From: Saccharomonospora azurea NA-128
GTDB taxonomy: Bacteria > Actinomycetota > Actinomycetes > Mycobacteriales > Pseudonocardiaceae
Length of the DNA: 54,991 nucleotides
Reading direction: 5' to 3'
Assembly: GCF_000231055.2 (NCBI RefSeq)
Contig: NZ_CM001466.1
Span: 3,783,524-3,838,514 of the forward strand
Shown here: positions 1-8,014 of the stretch, in pieces
How the letters are laid out: each line of letters begins with the position of its first letter
How positions within the stretch are numbered: the first letter of the stretch is position 1
Made by a program: the position numbers and the translations under genes
The notes under the pieces: generated by a model
What the model saw: only the letters and a program-made list of their open reading frames with translations
Database searches by the model: none
Told to the model about the DNA's origin: nothing

Positions 1-1739
1 GCGCGCAGTGCCAGTTCCTCGTCGGCCACCGCGGCCAGGCGCACCACGCCGTGCGCGCGTCCGGGTTCGCGCGTCGCGTCCGCCACGGCCAGCCACTCGC
101 TGTCGCCGAGTCCGCTTCCCGGGGGCACCTCCACGGCCGTGCCCCCGGCCATGAGGTACACCGGCGTACCACCCGGTCGGCGGCGGGCGAGTCGTTCCGG
201 ATAGGCCAGCGCCACGACCGCGGCGGGGTCGTGCGGCCGTTCGGTGTCGCGGTGGGACGCGCCGCGATCGCGGGTGAGCGCGGTGAGCCGGGCGACTTCC
301 CGTTGCCAGCGGCGGGCGGGGGGGTCCTTCGCCGGGGGCAGGGGGGGGAGTTCGGGGTCGAGATCGGTGGGTCGGCGGCGGGGGTGGAGCAGCGCCACGA
401 CCTCGGCCGCCGCGCGCGGACCCACCTCGTCGGCCCCGTCGAGCAGTGCTCGCGCGAGGCGGGGATGCAGCCCCACCGACGCCATCCGCCGTCCCCGCGC
501 CGTGGGGAGGCCGTCGGGTGTCACCGCGCCCAACGTCGTCAGCAGCGTCCTGCCCGCCGTGAGGGCGCCCTCCGGTGGCGGGTCCCACCACGACAGGCCC
601 GCACCGTCCGGTGTGGACCAGCAGGCGAGTTCGAGTGCGAGCCGCGACAGCTCGGCCGTGCGGATCTCGGGTTCCGGATAGGCGGGCAGGCTCGTGTGCT
701 CGGCCTGCGACCAGCAGCGGTACGTAACACCCGGTGCCTCCCGTCCCGCCCGGCCGGCGCGTTGCTCCGCGACCGCACGCGAGACCCGCACGGTCGCCAG
801 CCCGGGAAGCCCACGCCGGTGATCGATCCGCGGCACGCGGGCGAGACCGGAGTCCACCACCACCCGCACCCCGGGCACCGTCAGGCTCGATTCGGCCACG
901 GCCGTCGACAGCACGACCCGGCGACGCGGCCCCGGCGTCAACGCCGCGTCCTGGCGTTGTGCGGGCAGCCGGCCGTGCAGGCTCACCACGTCGGCGTCGA
1001 CACCGTCGAGCCGTTCGGCGACGCGGTCGATCTCGGCGACGCCCGGCAGGAACACCAGCACGTCGCCGTCGTGCTCCGCCAACGCGGCGTGGACGGTCCG
1101 GGCGACGCACGCCTCGATGCGTTCGCCGCGATCGGGTGGCCGGTGCACGATGTCGACGGGGTGCAGGGGTGCGTGCGCCGTGACGACGGGAGCGTCACCG
1201 AGGAGGTCGGCGAGCCGGTCGGAGGCCACGGTCGCCGACGTGGTGAGCAGCCGGAGGTCGTCGCGCAGTCCGGCGCGTGCGTCGAGCAGCAGCGCGAGCA
1301 GGAGGTCGGCGTCGAGGTGGCGTTCGTGGCATTCGTCGAGCACGACCACCGCGGTGTCGTGCAGCTCGGGGTCGTTCTGCAGGCGCCGCACTAGGAGCCC
1401 GGACGTCACCACCTCGACCCGGGTTCGGGCGGACACCTTGCGATCACCGCGGACGGAGTAGCCGACCGTCTCGCCGACGGGTTCACCCAGCAGTGCCGCC
1501 ATGCGTGACGCGGCGGCGCGCGCGGCGAGCCTGCGCGGTTCGGCCACGACGACCCGGTGGGGTCCGGCCGGGCGGGCGCTGATCCGCCGCGCCAGGTCGA
1601 GCGGAACGAGCGTGGTCTTGCCGGTCCCGGGAGGCGCGACCAGGACGGCGCTGCCGTGCGCGTCGAGCGCGGCGGAGACGTCGTCCAGGACGGTGCGGAC
1701 CGGGAGCCCGGGCAGCTCCACGGTGGTGAGGCCGGTCAC
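1..1739 (-). CDS. hrpB: ATP-dependent RNA helicase HrpB, N-terminal part (runs off the window)
   Basis: DEAH/DExH-box superfamily 2 helicase of the HrpB type, a cytoplasmic nucleic-acid-dependent ATPase whose bacterial role is poorly defined. Translating the minus strand from GTG at 1739 gives an open frame to base 1 (579 codons; the family is about 800-850 residues, so the C-terminus lies outside). Walker A PPGTGKTT is at residues 36-43, the Walker B/DExH box reads DECH at 135-138, and an SAT motif III follows near 166. The stretch at the window edge (AHGVVRLAAVAD) fits the HrpB-specific C-terminal half. Its GTG overlaps the stop of the upstream binding-protein gene by four bases (GTGA), so the two are probably co-transcribed and translationally coupled. 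No oddities are seen in the visible part. Confidence 0.88.
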   Translation of the reverse strand, partial: MTGLTTVELPGLPVRTVLDDVSAALDAHGSAVLVAPPGTGKTTLVPLDLARRISARPAGPHRVVVAEPRRLAARAAASRMAALLGEPVGETVGYSVRGDRKVSARTRVEVVTSGLLVRRLQNDPELHDTAVVVLDECHERHLDADLLLALLLDARAGLRDDLRLLTTSATVASDRLADLLGDAPVVTAHAPLHPVDIVHRPPDRGERIEACVARTVHAALAEHDGDVLVFLPGVAEIDRVAERLDGVDADVVSLHGRLPAQRQDAALTPGPRRRVVLSTAVAESSLTVPGVRVVVDSGLARVPRIDHRRGLPGLATVRVSRAVAEQRAGRAGREAPGVTYRCWSQAEHTSLPAYPEPEIRTAELSRLALELACWSTPDGAGLSWWDPPPEGALTAGRTLLTTLGAVTPDGLPTARGRRMASVGLHPRLARALLDGADEVGPRAAAEVVALLHPRRRPTDLDPELPPLPPAKDPPARRWQREVARLTALTRDRGASHRDTERPHDPAAVVALAYPERLARRRPGGTPVYLMAGGTAVEVPPGSGLGDSEWLAVADATREPGRAHGVVRLAAVADEELALR

Positions 1740-2566
1740 GGGCCCTCGACCTCGGGCGGGTCGGCCACTTCGATGCCGGACGGTGCCAGGTGCCGTTCCA
1801 GCGAGGCCCGCCACGAACCAGAGTCGATCATCTTGCGGATCGCGGCGTTGACGGCCGCCTGCCCCTCGTGATCGCCCTTGGACAGGCCGACGCCGTAGCG
1901 TTCGGTGGACCACTGCCCACCGACGAGCCGCACGAGTTCGGGGTGCTGGGCGACGTACCCGGCGAGGATGGCGCCGTCGGTGGTCACGGCGTCCACCCGG
2001 TCGGCCAGCAGTGCGGTGACGCACTCGGACACCCGCGGGTACTCCGAGAGGCGCACGGCGTCGCCGAGCCGCTCCTTGACGTGCTGGGCGGAGGTCGACC
2101 CGGTGGACGTGCAGACGGTGCGGCCCCCCAGCGAGTCGGGGCCGGTGATGTCGGTGGACGTGCGGCGCACGAGCAGGTCCTGGCCCGTCTCGAAGTACGG
2201 ACCCGCGAACGTCACCTCGTCGCTGCGTTCGTCGGTGATCGAGTACGCGGCCACCACGAGGTCGACCGCGCCTGTGGCGAGGGCCTCCTCGCGCTCCGCC
2301 GGGGTCGTCTCCCGCCAGGTGATGTCGTCCTCCGCGACCCCGAGTTCGGCGGCGACGAACCGCGCGACATCGGCGTCGAAACCGACGACGTCACCGTCGA
2401 CGAGGCGTTCGGAGAGCCCCGGTTGGTCGAAGCGGACACCGATGGTCAACGATCCGGTGTCACTCGCCCGGGCGGTAATGGAGTCGACCGTGGCGTCGGA
2501 GGCCGAGCACGCCGTGAGCAGAATGCCCGCCGCAGCCACGTTGACCAGGCATCTGAGCCGTCGCAT
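1736..2566 (-). CDS. Amino-acid-type ABC transporter substrate-binding lipoprotein
   Basis: Extracytoplasmic solute-binding protein of family 3 (PF00497, glutamate/polar amino acid type), anchored to the outer face of the membrane. The N-terminus is a short basic-hydrophobic signal ending in the lipobox LLTAC, with the lipidated Cys at residue 20. The mature part has the family hallmarks GFDADVARFVAAELG and a DLVVAAYSIT segment, and its 276 residues match the usual length. I start at ATG 2566, with GAGGGG 8 bases upstream; GTG at 2569 directly before it is also possible. No permease or ATPase is adjacent, so the transporter partners must lie elsewhere. The ligand cannot be read from sequence; glutamate or another polar amino acid is the family expectation. 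Confidence 0.85.
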   Translation of the reverse strand: MRRLRCLVNVAAAGILLTACSASDATVDSITARASDTGSLTIGVRFDQPGLSERLVDGDVVGFDADVARFVAAELGVAEDDITWRETTPAEREEALATGAVDLVVAAYSITDERSDEVTFAGPYFETGQDLLVRRTSTDITGPDSLGGRTVCTSTGSTSAQHVKERLGDAVRLSEYPRVSECVTALLADRVDAVTTDGAILAGYVAQHPELVRLVGGQWSTERYGVGLSKGDHEGQAAVNAAIRKMIDSGSWRASLERHLAPSGIEVADPPEVEGP

Positions 2567-2603
2567 CACCGTCGCCCCTCACGATTCTCACAGGTGCGCT
2601 GGC

Positions 2604-2609
2604 TAGCCT
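2604..2609 (+). promoter_or_regulatory. Candidate -10 element (TAGCCT) of a leaderless mauE-like mRNA
   Basis: TAGCCT matches the actinobacterial TAnnnT -10 pattern and lies 7 bases before the GTG at 2617. Transcription would therefore begin at or next to the start codon, and no Shine-Dalgarno sequence is visible. No convincing -35 was found. Confidence 0.35.
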
Positions 2610-2616
2610 AGAGGCT

Positions 2617-3225
2617 GTGCTTTCCTCCCGTGGACGGCTGCTACGAGGCATCGGACTGCTCGCCAGGCTCGGACTGGCCGCCGTCTGGTTGATTTCGGGG
2701 GCGATCAAGGTCGCCGATCCCGGCCAGACGTATCTGGCGGTGCAGGCATACGACGTGCTGCCGGAGCCGCTCGTGGGTGTGGTGGCCACCGCGATACCGC
2801 TGGCGGAGCTCGTGTTCGGGGCGCTGCTGCTGTTCGGCGCGGCCACCCGGCTCACGGCGCTGGCCTCGGCGGCGCTGCTCGTGGTGTTCATCGCCGGGGT
2901 GGCGCAGTCGTGGGCCCGCGGGCTCACGATCGACTGCGGCTGCTTCGGGGGCGGAGGCGAGGTGGAGCCGGGTGAGACGGCTTACCCGGAGGAGATCGCG
3001 AGGGACATCGGGTTCCTCGCGTTGGCCGTGTGGTTGTCGGTGCGACCCACCACACCGCTGTCGGTCGACGGCTGGTTGCGGCGTGGGCGCGACGCGTCCG
3101 ACGCGGTGACCCAGCCGTCGGACGAGGAAGCCGCGCGGAAGAACGAATCGAGGAAGGACTCCAGTGGGCGGAGCGGAGCGGACGGCGAGGAAGCGGCGTC
3201 AACAGCAGTTGGCGGGCAAGACTGA
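2617..3225 (+). CDS. MauE/DoxX-like redox-associated membrane protein
   Basis: Integral membrane protein of the MauE family, which is thought to handle thiol/disulfide or quinone redox chemistry linked to disulfide formation. Four hydrophobic segments are visible (about residues 12-32, 52-74, 78-98 and 130-142). A conserved pair of cysteines sits in TIDCGCFGG (Cys107, Cys109), as in VKOR/MauE-like proteins. The tail after residue 145 is charged and low in complexity. The 3' end overlaps the following DsbA-like gene by 62 bases, which argues for one transcript and a joint role in extracytoplasmic disulfide formation. GTG 2617 is used because a -10-like TAGCCT lies 7 bases upstream. The molecular partner is inferred from the pairing only. 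Confidence 0.8.
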   Translation: MLSSRGRLLRGIGLLARLGLAAVWLISGAIKVADPGQTYLAVQAYDVLPEPLVGVVATAIPLAELVFGALLLFGAATRLTALASAALLVVFIAGVAQSWARGLTIDCGCFGGGGEVEPGETAYPEEIARDIGFLALAVWLSVRPTTPLSVDGWLRRGRDASDAVTQPSDEEAARKNESRKDSSGRSGADGEEAASTAVGGQD

Positions 3226-3976
3226 CGGCGGCAAGGTCGTCGCCGCCGCACGGCGTGGCGGTGGGGACGGCAAGCGGATCGCCGCGATCGTCGGCGTCGT
3301 CGTGGTGGTGCTCGCCGTCGTGATCGGCGGACTCGTGTGGACGAACGCCTCGAAGAACGCCACGGAGGGGCAGGCGATCGAGCCTGCGACCACGCAGGTC
3401 GATCTGCCCGAACGCAGGGACGGCGCCGTCGTGGTGCTCGGGGACGAGAACGCACCCGTGACCATCGACGTGTACGCCGACTTCCTCTGCCCGGTGTGCG
3501 CGAGCTTCGAGCACCAGTACGGCCCGCAGCTCAAGGACAAGGTGGCGTCGGGGCAGGTGCAGGTGCGCCAGCACATGCTGCCGATGCTGATGGAGAGGTC
3601 CGACCCGCCCGGTTACTCGCTCGACTCGGCCAACGCGGCTCTACTCGCGGCTGACGAGGGCAAGTTCGTCGAGTTCCACGACAGCCTGTTCGCGCAGCAG
3701 CCCGAGGAGGGCAAGCGCGGCTACGACAAGGACCAGCTCATCCAGCTCGGGCGCGACCTCGGCATCACGGGCGAGGCGTTCGCCGACGGAGTGCGCAGCG
3801 GCAAGTACGACGGGCTGCTCGAGCAGGAGATGCAGCGGGTGAGCAACGACACGAGCCTGCACCGCGACTTCGGGGGCGGCAACGTCGGTTTCGGCACGCC
3901 GACCGTCGTCGCGAACGGCAAGATCGTCGACCTCGGCGACACCGCGTGGCTCGACAAGGTGGCGCCCGCGTCCTGA
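3164..3976 (+). CDS. Membrane-anchored DsbA-like thiol-disulfide oxidoreductase
   Basis: Thioredoxin-fold protein of the DsbA family (Thioredoxin_4) that would oxidise or isomerise cysteines of exported proteins. Residues 1-38 are basic and cytoplasmic, about 39-60 form one membrane segment (signal anchor), and the rest is extracytoplasmic. The redox centre is CPVC at 109-112 in YADFLCPVCASFE. A later GFGTPTVVANG supplies the cis-Pro (TP) loop typical of the fold. The 270-residue length fits actinobacterial relatives. It starts (GTG) inside the mauE-like gene, so the two are coupled. Substrates are unknown. Confidence 0.87.
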   Translation: MGGAERTARKRRQQQLAGKTDGGKVVAAARRGGGDGKRIAAIVGVVVVVLAVVIGGLVWTNASKNATEGQAIEPATTQVDLPERRDGAVVVLGDENAPVTIDVYADFLCPVCASFEHQYGPQLKDKVASGQVQVRQHMLPMLMERSDPPGYSLDSANAALLAADEGKFVEFHDSLFAQQPEEGKRGYDKDQLIQLGRDLGITGEAFADGVRSGKYDGLLEQEMQRVSNDTSLHRDFGGGNVGFGTPTVVANGKIVDLGDTAWLDKVAPAS

Positions 3977-3991
3977 CCTCTCTGAACGATC

Positions 3992-4048
3992 TTCCCCCGC
4001 GTGCACTCCGGGTGTCCTAGTGTTCGACCCGGAGTGCACGCCGGGGGA
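3992..4048. repeat. Long near-perfect inverted repeat between dsbA-like and EspC-like genes
   Basis: Bases 4001-4013 (GTGCACTCCGGGT) and 4027-4039 are a perfect 13-bp inverted repeat around a 13-base loop. With one C-C mismatch the pairing extends outward to 3992/4048, giving a stem of about 20 pairs. There is no U-run on either side, so it is not a classical intrinsic terminator. The loop contains TAGTGT, which could act as a -10 element for the downstream genes, so an operator or structured leader is possible. Confidence 0.6.
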
Positions 4049-4094
4049 ACCGGCAGGGAGCCGCCCGCGTCGCACTCACGCGAAGGAGGGTGAT

Positions 4095-4436
4095 GTGGAC
4101 GGCACACCACACGCGGGTTTCCGGGTCGAGGACGGCGCCTACGACCATTACGCCCGCAGCATCGATCCCACGGCCGACGACGTCAGACAGGCCTCGGACC
4201 GGCATGTCGCGCCGAACGTCGAACTCGGTGGGGACGGTTTCTCGGTGATGGGCGCGGAGGCCGGGTTCTCCGGCGCGTACGTCGCCCGCATGCGCGGCAT
4301 CCAGGAGCGGTTGAGCCGACTCGGCGGCAACTGGCAGGCGATGGGTGACGCGGCGCGCCGCACCAGTGCGAACTACGAGCTCGTCGAGGCGGAACAGCGG
4401 GACATCATCCAGCGACTGGGCAAGGAGCTGGGATGA
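4095..4436 (+). CDS. Small EspC/WXG100-like protein of a type VII-associated cluster
   Basis: A 113-residue, mostly alpha-helical protein resembling the EspC/DUF2580-type type VII secretion targets of actinobacteria. It has no signal peptide or cysteine. The helical C-terminal half contains LGGNWQAMG, where the Trp-centred turn is reminiscent of WXG helical hairpins, although the motif is not exact. The start is GTG 4095, preceded by GAAGGAGGG at 4082-4090; an open frame continues upstream without a ribosome site. The stop overlaps the next ATG (ATGA). With the following NlpC/P60 and YbaB-like genes it forms a short operon. No ESX core genes (eccC, mycP) are in view, so export by a type VII system is inferred. 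Confidence 0.6.
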   Translation: MDGTPHAGFRVEDGAYDHYARSIDPTADDVRQASDRHVAPNVELGGDGFSVMGAEAGFSGAYVARMRGIQERLSRLGGNWQAMGDAARRTSANYELVEAEQRDIIQRLGKELG

Positions 4437-5551
4437 CCGAGACCGCGGAGGTGACGAGGGCGGCCCTGGACCTGCCCGACCAGTTCGCGCGCCGCATGCG
4501 CACCGACGACGCGGGGATCGACGCCGCCGTCGCGGGACAGGCGGCCCTGCGGACGTCGCTCGACGGAGTGCGCGGCACGGCCTCGCAGCAGCGCGTGCTG
4601 CTGGCTCAGCGATCCTCGGGCACGGCCACGGACAACGCCGTCGGCACCGCCCAGAGCCTCGAAGACGAGGTGCAGGCCCTGCTCGACGAGAGTGTCGAGA
4701 TCGAGAACGCCGTGGCCGAGGCGGCGGAGGCACTCAAAGTGGGCCAGGTCGAGAACGACCGGGTCCGTGAGGAGATCATTCGCGAGATCAGCGCGACGAT
4801 GACGGCGGTGGCGGCGGCGAAGCAGACTCCGCCCGTGCCGACCGGAGGCCAGGCCGCCGTGCGGCAGCTGATGGTCGCGCTGCAACGCACGATCGCCGAG
4901 CTCACCGGCGAGTCCGCCGACATCAGCGAGCGCACCCTGTCGACGTTGACCGGTATCGCGGGCGCGCTCGGCCGCGACAGCGGGGCCACGACCGCGAGCA
5001 GCGCGAGCACCGAGGTCGCGTCGTCGTTCAACGCGCAGGGCGCCGGTGGCGGCGGTGGTGGAGGAGGAGCCGGAGGCGGCGGAGGAGACGGGGGTGGTGG
5101 CGGTGCCGTCACCAAGCCTCGCCTTCCGGTGGCCATCCCTCCGCAACCGGGTACCGGGGTGAAGATCAATCTGCCGGGCGGGCAGACGGTGGAGGCGCCC
5201 AACGAGACGGCGGCGAAGGCCGTGCGCGCGGCGATCTCGCAGCTCGGTGTCCCCTACGTGTGGGGCGGCACGGCCCGCGGTGTGGGACTGGACTGCAGCG
5301 GGCTCACCATGACGTCGTACGGCGAGGCCGGTCTCGACATCCCCCGGCTGGCGCAGGAACAGACCGTGGGCGCGGAGGTGCCGTCGCAGGACCAGTTGCT
5401 GCCGGGCGACCTCGTGGTCTGGTCGGGCCACGTCGCGATGGTGGTCGGCGACGGGCTCATGATCGAGGCGGGCGACCCGGTGAGCATCAACCCGATCCGG
5501 ACCACCAACGCGGGTCAGCAGTTCATCGGCTTCTACCGGCCGACGGGCTAG
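4433..5551 (+). CDS. NlpC/P60 cell-wall endopeptidase with long helical N-terminus
   Basis: Predicted gamma-D-glutamyl-meso-diaminopimelate endopeptidase (peptidase family C40) acting on peptidoglycan. Residues 1-200 are alanine/glutamate-rich and probably coiled coil, about 203-225 form a Gly-rich linker, and the C40 domain fills roughly 255-372. The catalytic Cys288 lies in GLDCSGL and the catalytic His333 in WSGHVAMV. There is no classical signal peptide, which fits a protein carrying or partnering a type VII signal in its helical N-terminus, as do many actinobacterial NlpC/P60 proteins near EspC-like genes. It overlaps the upstream gene by four bases. The export route is inferred. Confidence 0.87.
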   Translation: MTETAEVTRAALDLPDQFARRMRTDDAGIDAAVAGQAALRTSLDGVRGTASQQRVLLAQRSSGTATDNAVGTAQSLEDEVQALLDESVEIENAVAEAAEALKVGQVENDRVREEIIREISATMTAVAAAKQTPPVPTGGQAAVRQLMVALQRTIAELTGESADISERTLSTLTGIAGALGRDSGATTASSASTEVASSFNAQGAGGGGGGGGAGGGGGDGGGGGAVTKPRLPVAIPPQPGTGVKINLPGGQTVEAPNETAAKAVRAAISQLGVPYVWGGTARGVGLDCSGLTMTSYGEAGLDIPRLAQEQTVGAEVPSQDQLLPGDLVVWSGHVAMVVGDGLMIEAGDPVSINPIRTTNAGQQFIGFYRPTG

Positions 5552-5602
5552 CCGTGGCGCCGGTGCGGACACGTCGGACGGATTCGGCGGAGAGGGGATG
5601 TG

Positions 5603-5998
5603 ATGGAGCTGGACGCGGCGCGTGAGGCGGAACGGATCGGCGAGCAGGCGCGGCGGGCGTCCGAACGGGCGGCCGACGGGTTCGCCCGGATGGGCACCGT
5701 GAACGGCACGGCGGAGACGGGTGACGGTGCCGTCCGGGTGGTGGTCGCACCCGGAGGCCTGCTCACGGAGGTGCGGCTGACCCATGCCGCACTGCGGTCG
5801 GGCACCGACGCGCTCGCGCAGCAGATCGTGGCGCTGGCGCACACCGCGACCCGGCGGGCGGGCGACCGGATGTACCGGGTGCTCTCGCCCGTGCTCGGGC
5901 CCGCGGGCGACGCCACGCTGGCCTCGCTCGGTTACGAGCCGCTGCCCGAGGACGAGGACGACGAGGACGGCGGCTACTCCGTGCTGGGGAGAGGGTGA
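5603..5998 (+). CDS. YbaB/EbfC-family nucleoid-associated-like protein 1
   Basis: A 131-residue protein of the YbaB/EbfC family, small dimeric DNA-binding proteins; many actinobacterial members sit beside type VII-associated genes and their role there is unknown. An amphipathic N-terminal helix is followed by a beta stretch (VRVVVAPGGLLTEVRLT) and a C-terminal helix, matching the fold. The tail is very acidic (a DED-rich run near 112-122). GTG 5600 and ATG 5603 are adjacent; I choose ATG 5603 because AGAGGGG ends 5 bases before it. It is followed after 4 bases by a paralog. Confidence 0.7.
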   Translation: MELDAAREAERIGEQARRASERAADGFARMGTVNGTAETGDGAVRVVVAPGGLLTEVRLTHAALRSGTDALAQQIVALAHTATRRAGDRMYRVLSPVLGPAGDATLASLGYEPLPEDEDDEDGGYSVLGRG

Positions 5999-6002
5999 CG
6001 AC

Positions 6003-6554
6003 GTGACGATCGAGCACGTGCCGGTGGGCGGCGGCAGCACGAAGGACCTCATCGCGCAGGCACGCGCCCGCCAGGACGCCCTGGCATCGGTGGACGCGCT
6101 CATGGCCCAGGCCACGGGCACCGCGCACGACGTCGACGACACCATCGAGCTGACGGTGGACGCGCGCGGCAAGCTGCTGCGCCTGTGGCTCGCTCCGGCG
6201 GCGGCGAACTGGGGGCCGGACCGGCTGGGTTCCCTGCTGGTGGAGGTCGCGCAGGTGGCGATGAGGGAGGCCGTGCAGGCGAGCTACAACATGGTGGCGC
6301 TGCGGCTCGGCGAGGACATGACCTACCTCATCGAGCAGCTGTCCGGCATGCCCGCGCCCGCCCGCGATCCGCAGGCCGACACGGGCATCACCGTGGAGGA
6401 GTTCCAGAGGCGGCGTGAGGAGCGGCTCCGGGAGACCGAGCGGCGCACGAGCGGTGCCGCGTCTCGCAGCCGTGCCGGCGGCCCTGCCGACGACGCCGGC
6501 GAGGACGACGATCTCGACAGCTTCGACCCCGCCACACTGCGGTCGGACAGATAG
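6003..6554 (+). CDS. YbaB/EbfC-family-like protein 2
   Basis: A 183-residue relative of the preceding protein, with the same helix - beta (IELTVDARGKLLRLWL) - helix plan and a long charged C-terminal tail rich in Glu, Arg and Asp. GTG 6003 follows the previous stop by 4 bases, so the pair is co-translated. Paralogous tandem YbaB-like genes behind NlpC/P60 and EspC-like genes are a recurrent actinobacterial arrangement. Function is unknown; DNA binding is suggested by family only, and the acidic tail would modulate it. Confidence 0.65.
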   Translation: MTIEHVPVGGGSTKDLIAQARARQDALASVDALMAQATGTAHDVDDTIELTVDARGKLLRLWLAPAAANWGPDRLGSLLVEVAQVAMREAVQASYNMVALRLGEDMTYLIEQLSGMPAPARDPQADTGITVEEFQRRREERLRETERRTSGAASRSRAGGPADDAGEDDDLDSFDPATLRSDR

Positions 6555-6588
6555 GGACCCCCGGTGCTCGGTGCGCCGCGCAGCCTTG

Positions 6589-6594
6589 TATAGT
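6589..6594 (+). promoter_or_regulatory. -10 element of the tRNA-Ala gene (TATAGT)
   Basis: TATAGT, preceded directly by TG, lies 19 bases before the mature tRNA 5' end, the right distance for a short 5' leader starting near 6601. No clear -35 is visible in the GC-rich upstream DNA. Confidence 0.55.
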
Positions 6595-6613
6595 CGTTGC
6601 ATCAACAGAACAC

Positions 6614-6686
6614 GGGGCTATGGCGCAGCTGGTAGCGCACCTCACTGGCAGTGAGGGGGTCAGGGGTTCGAGTCCCCTTAGCTCCA
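6614..6686 (+). tRNA. tRNA-Ala(GGC)
   Basis: Cloverleaf of 73 nt. The acceptor arm GGGGCTA pairs with TAGCTCC (one G-U), the D-loop contains GCAGCTGGTAGCGC, and the anticodon stem CCTCA/TGAGG encloses CTGGCAG with anticodon GGC. The T-arm AGGGG-TTCGAGT-CCCCT follows, and the discriminator base is A. The 3' CCA is not fully encoded (ACC follows). It reads GCC/GCU alanine codons, the dominant Ala codon class of this GC-rich genome. Confidence 0.96.
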
Positions 6687-6699
6687 CCCGAGAACGACG

Positions 6700-6729
6700 A
6701 ACCCCGCCCGGAACGGCGGGGTTCTTTTT
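6700..6729 (+). terminator. Intrinsic terminator of tRNA-Ala
   Basis: A perfect 9-bp stem (AACCCCGCC / GGCGGGGTT) with a 6-base loop is followed by CTTTTT. It lies 13 bases after the tRNA and just before the end of the convergent MFS gene. The U-run is only on the rightward strand. Confidence 0.9.
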
Positions 6730-6740
6730 CGTGTCGGCAC

Positions 6741-7931
6741 CTATTGTCGCGTCTGCCGCGCGGCGGCCAGCGTCAGCAGGACGCCCATGGCGAGCAGTGC
6801 CGTGGCGACGAGGGCGGTGGCGCTCATGCCACCGCCGACGGCTGCGCTGGCCTGCGACCCCAGGCTCGCGCCCACGAACAAGGTGAAGACGTACAGCGAT
6901 GTCGCCGCGCCCGGTGCGCCACCGTGGTGGGCCATGATCGCCTCGACGGCACTGGGTGCCGCGGTCCCGATCGCGAGCACGAGCGCGAAGAGGACGAGGC
7001 CGTACCCGAGGAGAGTCTGGGCCGCGGGGATCGCGAGGACGGCGGTGAGGGCCGCGGCCACGGCGAGTGAGGTGGCGAGCCGGGTCGTCGGGGCCAGTCG
7101 TGCGAAGAGCGGCGCGACGAACGGGACCAGCACCATCGCGGGCAGGCTGCCGGCCCGCAACCACAGCAGGTCGTCGGGGTCGGCGAGGACACCGGAGAGT
7201 TCGACGGCGGTGTAGACGGCGACGAACGATCCCATGATCGTCAGCACGGCCGGCAGGAGGAGTGGGATCGGTCGCCGCCTCACCATCGCGAGCATGGCCG
7301 TCCACACAGGCGCGGCCGGGTGCTCCTGGGGTTCGTCGGGCAGCACGGTCCATGCGAGCAGTGCCGCCATGATCGCGAAGGCGATGCTGGACACGATGAA
7401 CACCCGTCGCCAGCCGTCCTCGCCCAGCAGTGCCTGGGCACCCACCTGGCCGACGACGGAGGCCGCGAAGAACGAGCTCGTGAGCACGGTCAACGCCAGC
7501 GGTCGGTGCCGTGGGGTGATGCGGGTGCCGAGGTAGGTGAACGCGGCCGGCGCGAACGCGGCCGTGGTGAGCCCTTGCACGGCCCGTAGTGCGAGGCCGG
7601 TCTCGATGGTCGTGGCCAGCGGCACGAGGGCCGTGGTGACCACGGTGATCGACAGTCCGAGCACCATCACCCGGCGTGGGCCGTAGCGGTCGGTGGCCCA
7701 GCCCCACAGCAGGAATCCCGCCGAGTAGGCGAGCCCGAACACGGTCTGGGTCCAGGTGACGCTGTCGATGTCCGCCGTCCAGTCGTCGGCGAGCCGGTCG
7801 AACATCGGGATGACGACGTAGAACTGGCTGACCGCGAGGAGCGCGGCGAGGGAGGCCGCCACGAGGGTCGGCGCCGTTGGGGCGGAGGGGACGCCGACTC
7901 TGGACGACGTCGGCACGGTGGAGTCCGTCAC
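6741..7931 (-). CDS. MFS drug-type exporter
   Basis: Major facilitator superfamily proton-coupled transporter, 396 residues with about 12 hydrophobic segments. The loop 2-3 motif A appears as GWATDRYGPRR, and the N-terminal half contains VTWTQTVFGLAYSAGFLLWG, as in Bcr/EmrD-like efflux proteins. The start is taken as GTG 7931, because the frame continues upstream into the operator region without family-like sequence. It is divergent from a TetR gene, and two copies of a palindrome lie between them, so repression by that TetR is expected. The exported compound is unknown; an antibiotic or xenobiotic is the usual inference. Confidence 0.85.
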   Translation of the reverse strand: MTDSTVPTSSRVGVPSAPTAPTLVAASLAALLAVSQFYVVIPMFDRLADDWTADIDSVTWTQTVFGLAYSAGFLLWGWATDRYGPRRVMVLGLSITVVTTALVPLATTIETGLALRAVQGLTTAAFAPAAFTYLGTRITPRHRPLALTVLTSSFFAASVVGQVGAQALLGEDGWRRVFIVSSIAFAIMAALLAWTVLPDEPQEHPAAPVWTAMLAMVRRRPIPLLLPAVLTIMGSFVAVYTAVELSGVLADPDDLLWLRAGSLPAMVLVPFVAPLFARLAPTTRLATSLAVAAALTAVLAIPAAQTLLGYGLVLFALVLAIGTAAPSAVEAIMAHHGGAPGAATSLYVFTLFVGASLGSQASAAVGGGMSATALVATALLAMGVLLTLAAARQTRQ

Positions 7932-7958
7932 GGTGACCTGACCTTCGACTCGAATCAA

Positions 7959-7978
7959 TTCCAACCAGACAGTTGGAA
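7959..7978. promoter_or_regulatory. Operator 1 of the MFS/TetR divergon
   Basis: Perfect 7-bp inverted repeat TTCCAAC-N6-GTTGGAA. The same pattern recurs 56 bp to the right. It lies 28 bp upstream of the MFS start, the expected place for a TetR-family repressor site. Confidence 0.7.
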
Positions 7979-8014
7979 GCCGGTGGTCGCGATGGTAGGG
8001 ATCTCCGTGCTCAG

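Noticed and set aside
51-1394. 447-codon plus-strand open frame at the window start
   Set aside because: The minus strand encodes HrpB with Walker A and DECH motifs, so this is its shadow.
5041-5105. PE_PGRS-like Gly-rich repeat domain in the NlpC/P60 gene
   Set aside because: The Gly-rich run is about 20 residues and only a linker before the C40 domain; there is no PE motif.
6614-6686. Attachment site for an integrated element at tRNA-Ala
   Set aside because: No integrase gene or repeated tRNA 3' end was found downstream; the next feature is the native terminator and an MFS gene.
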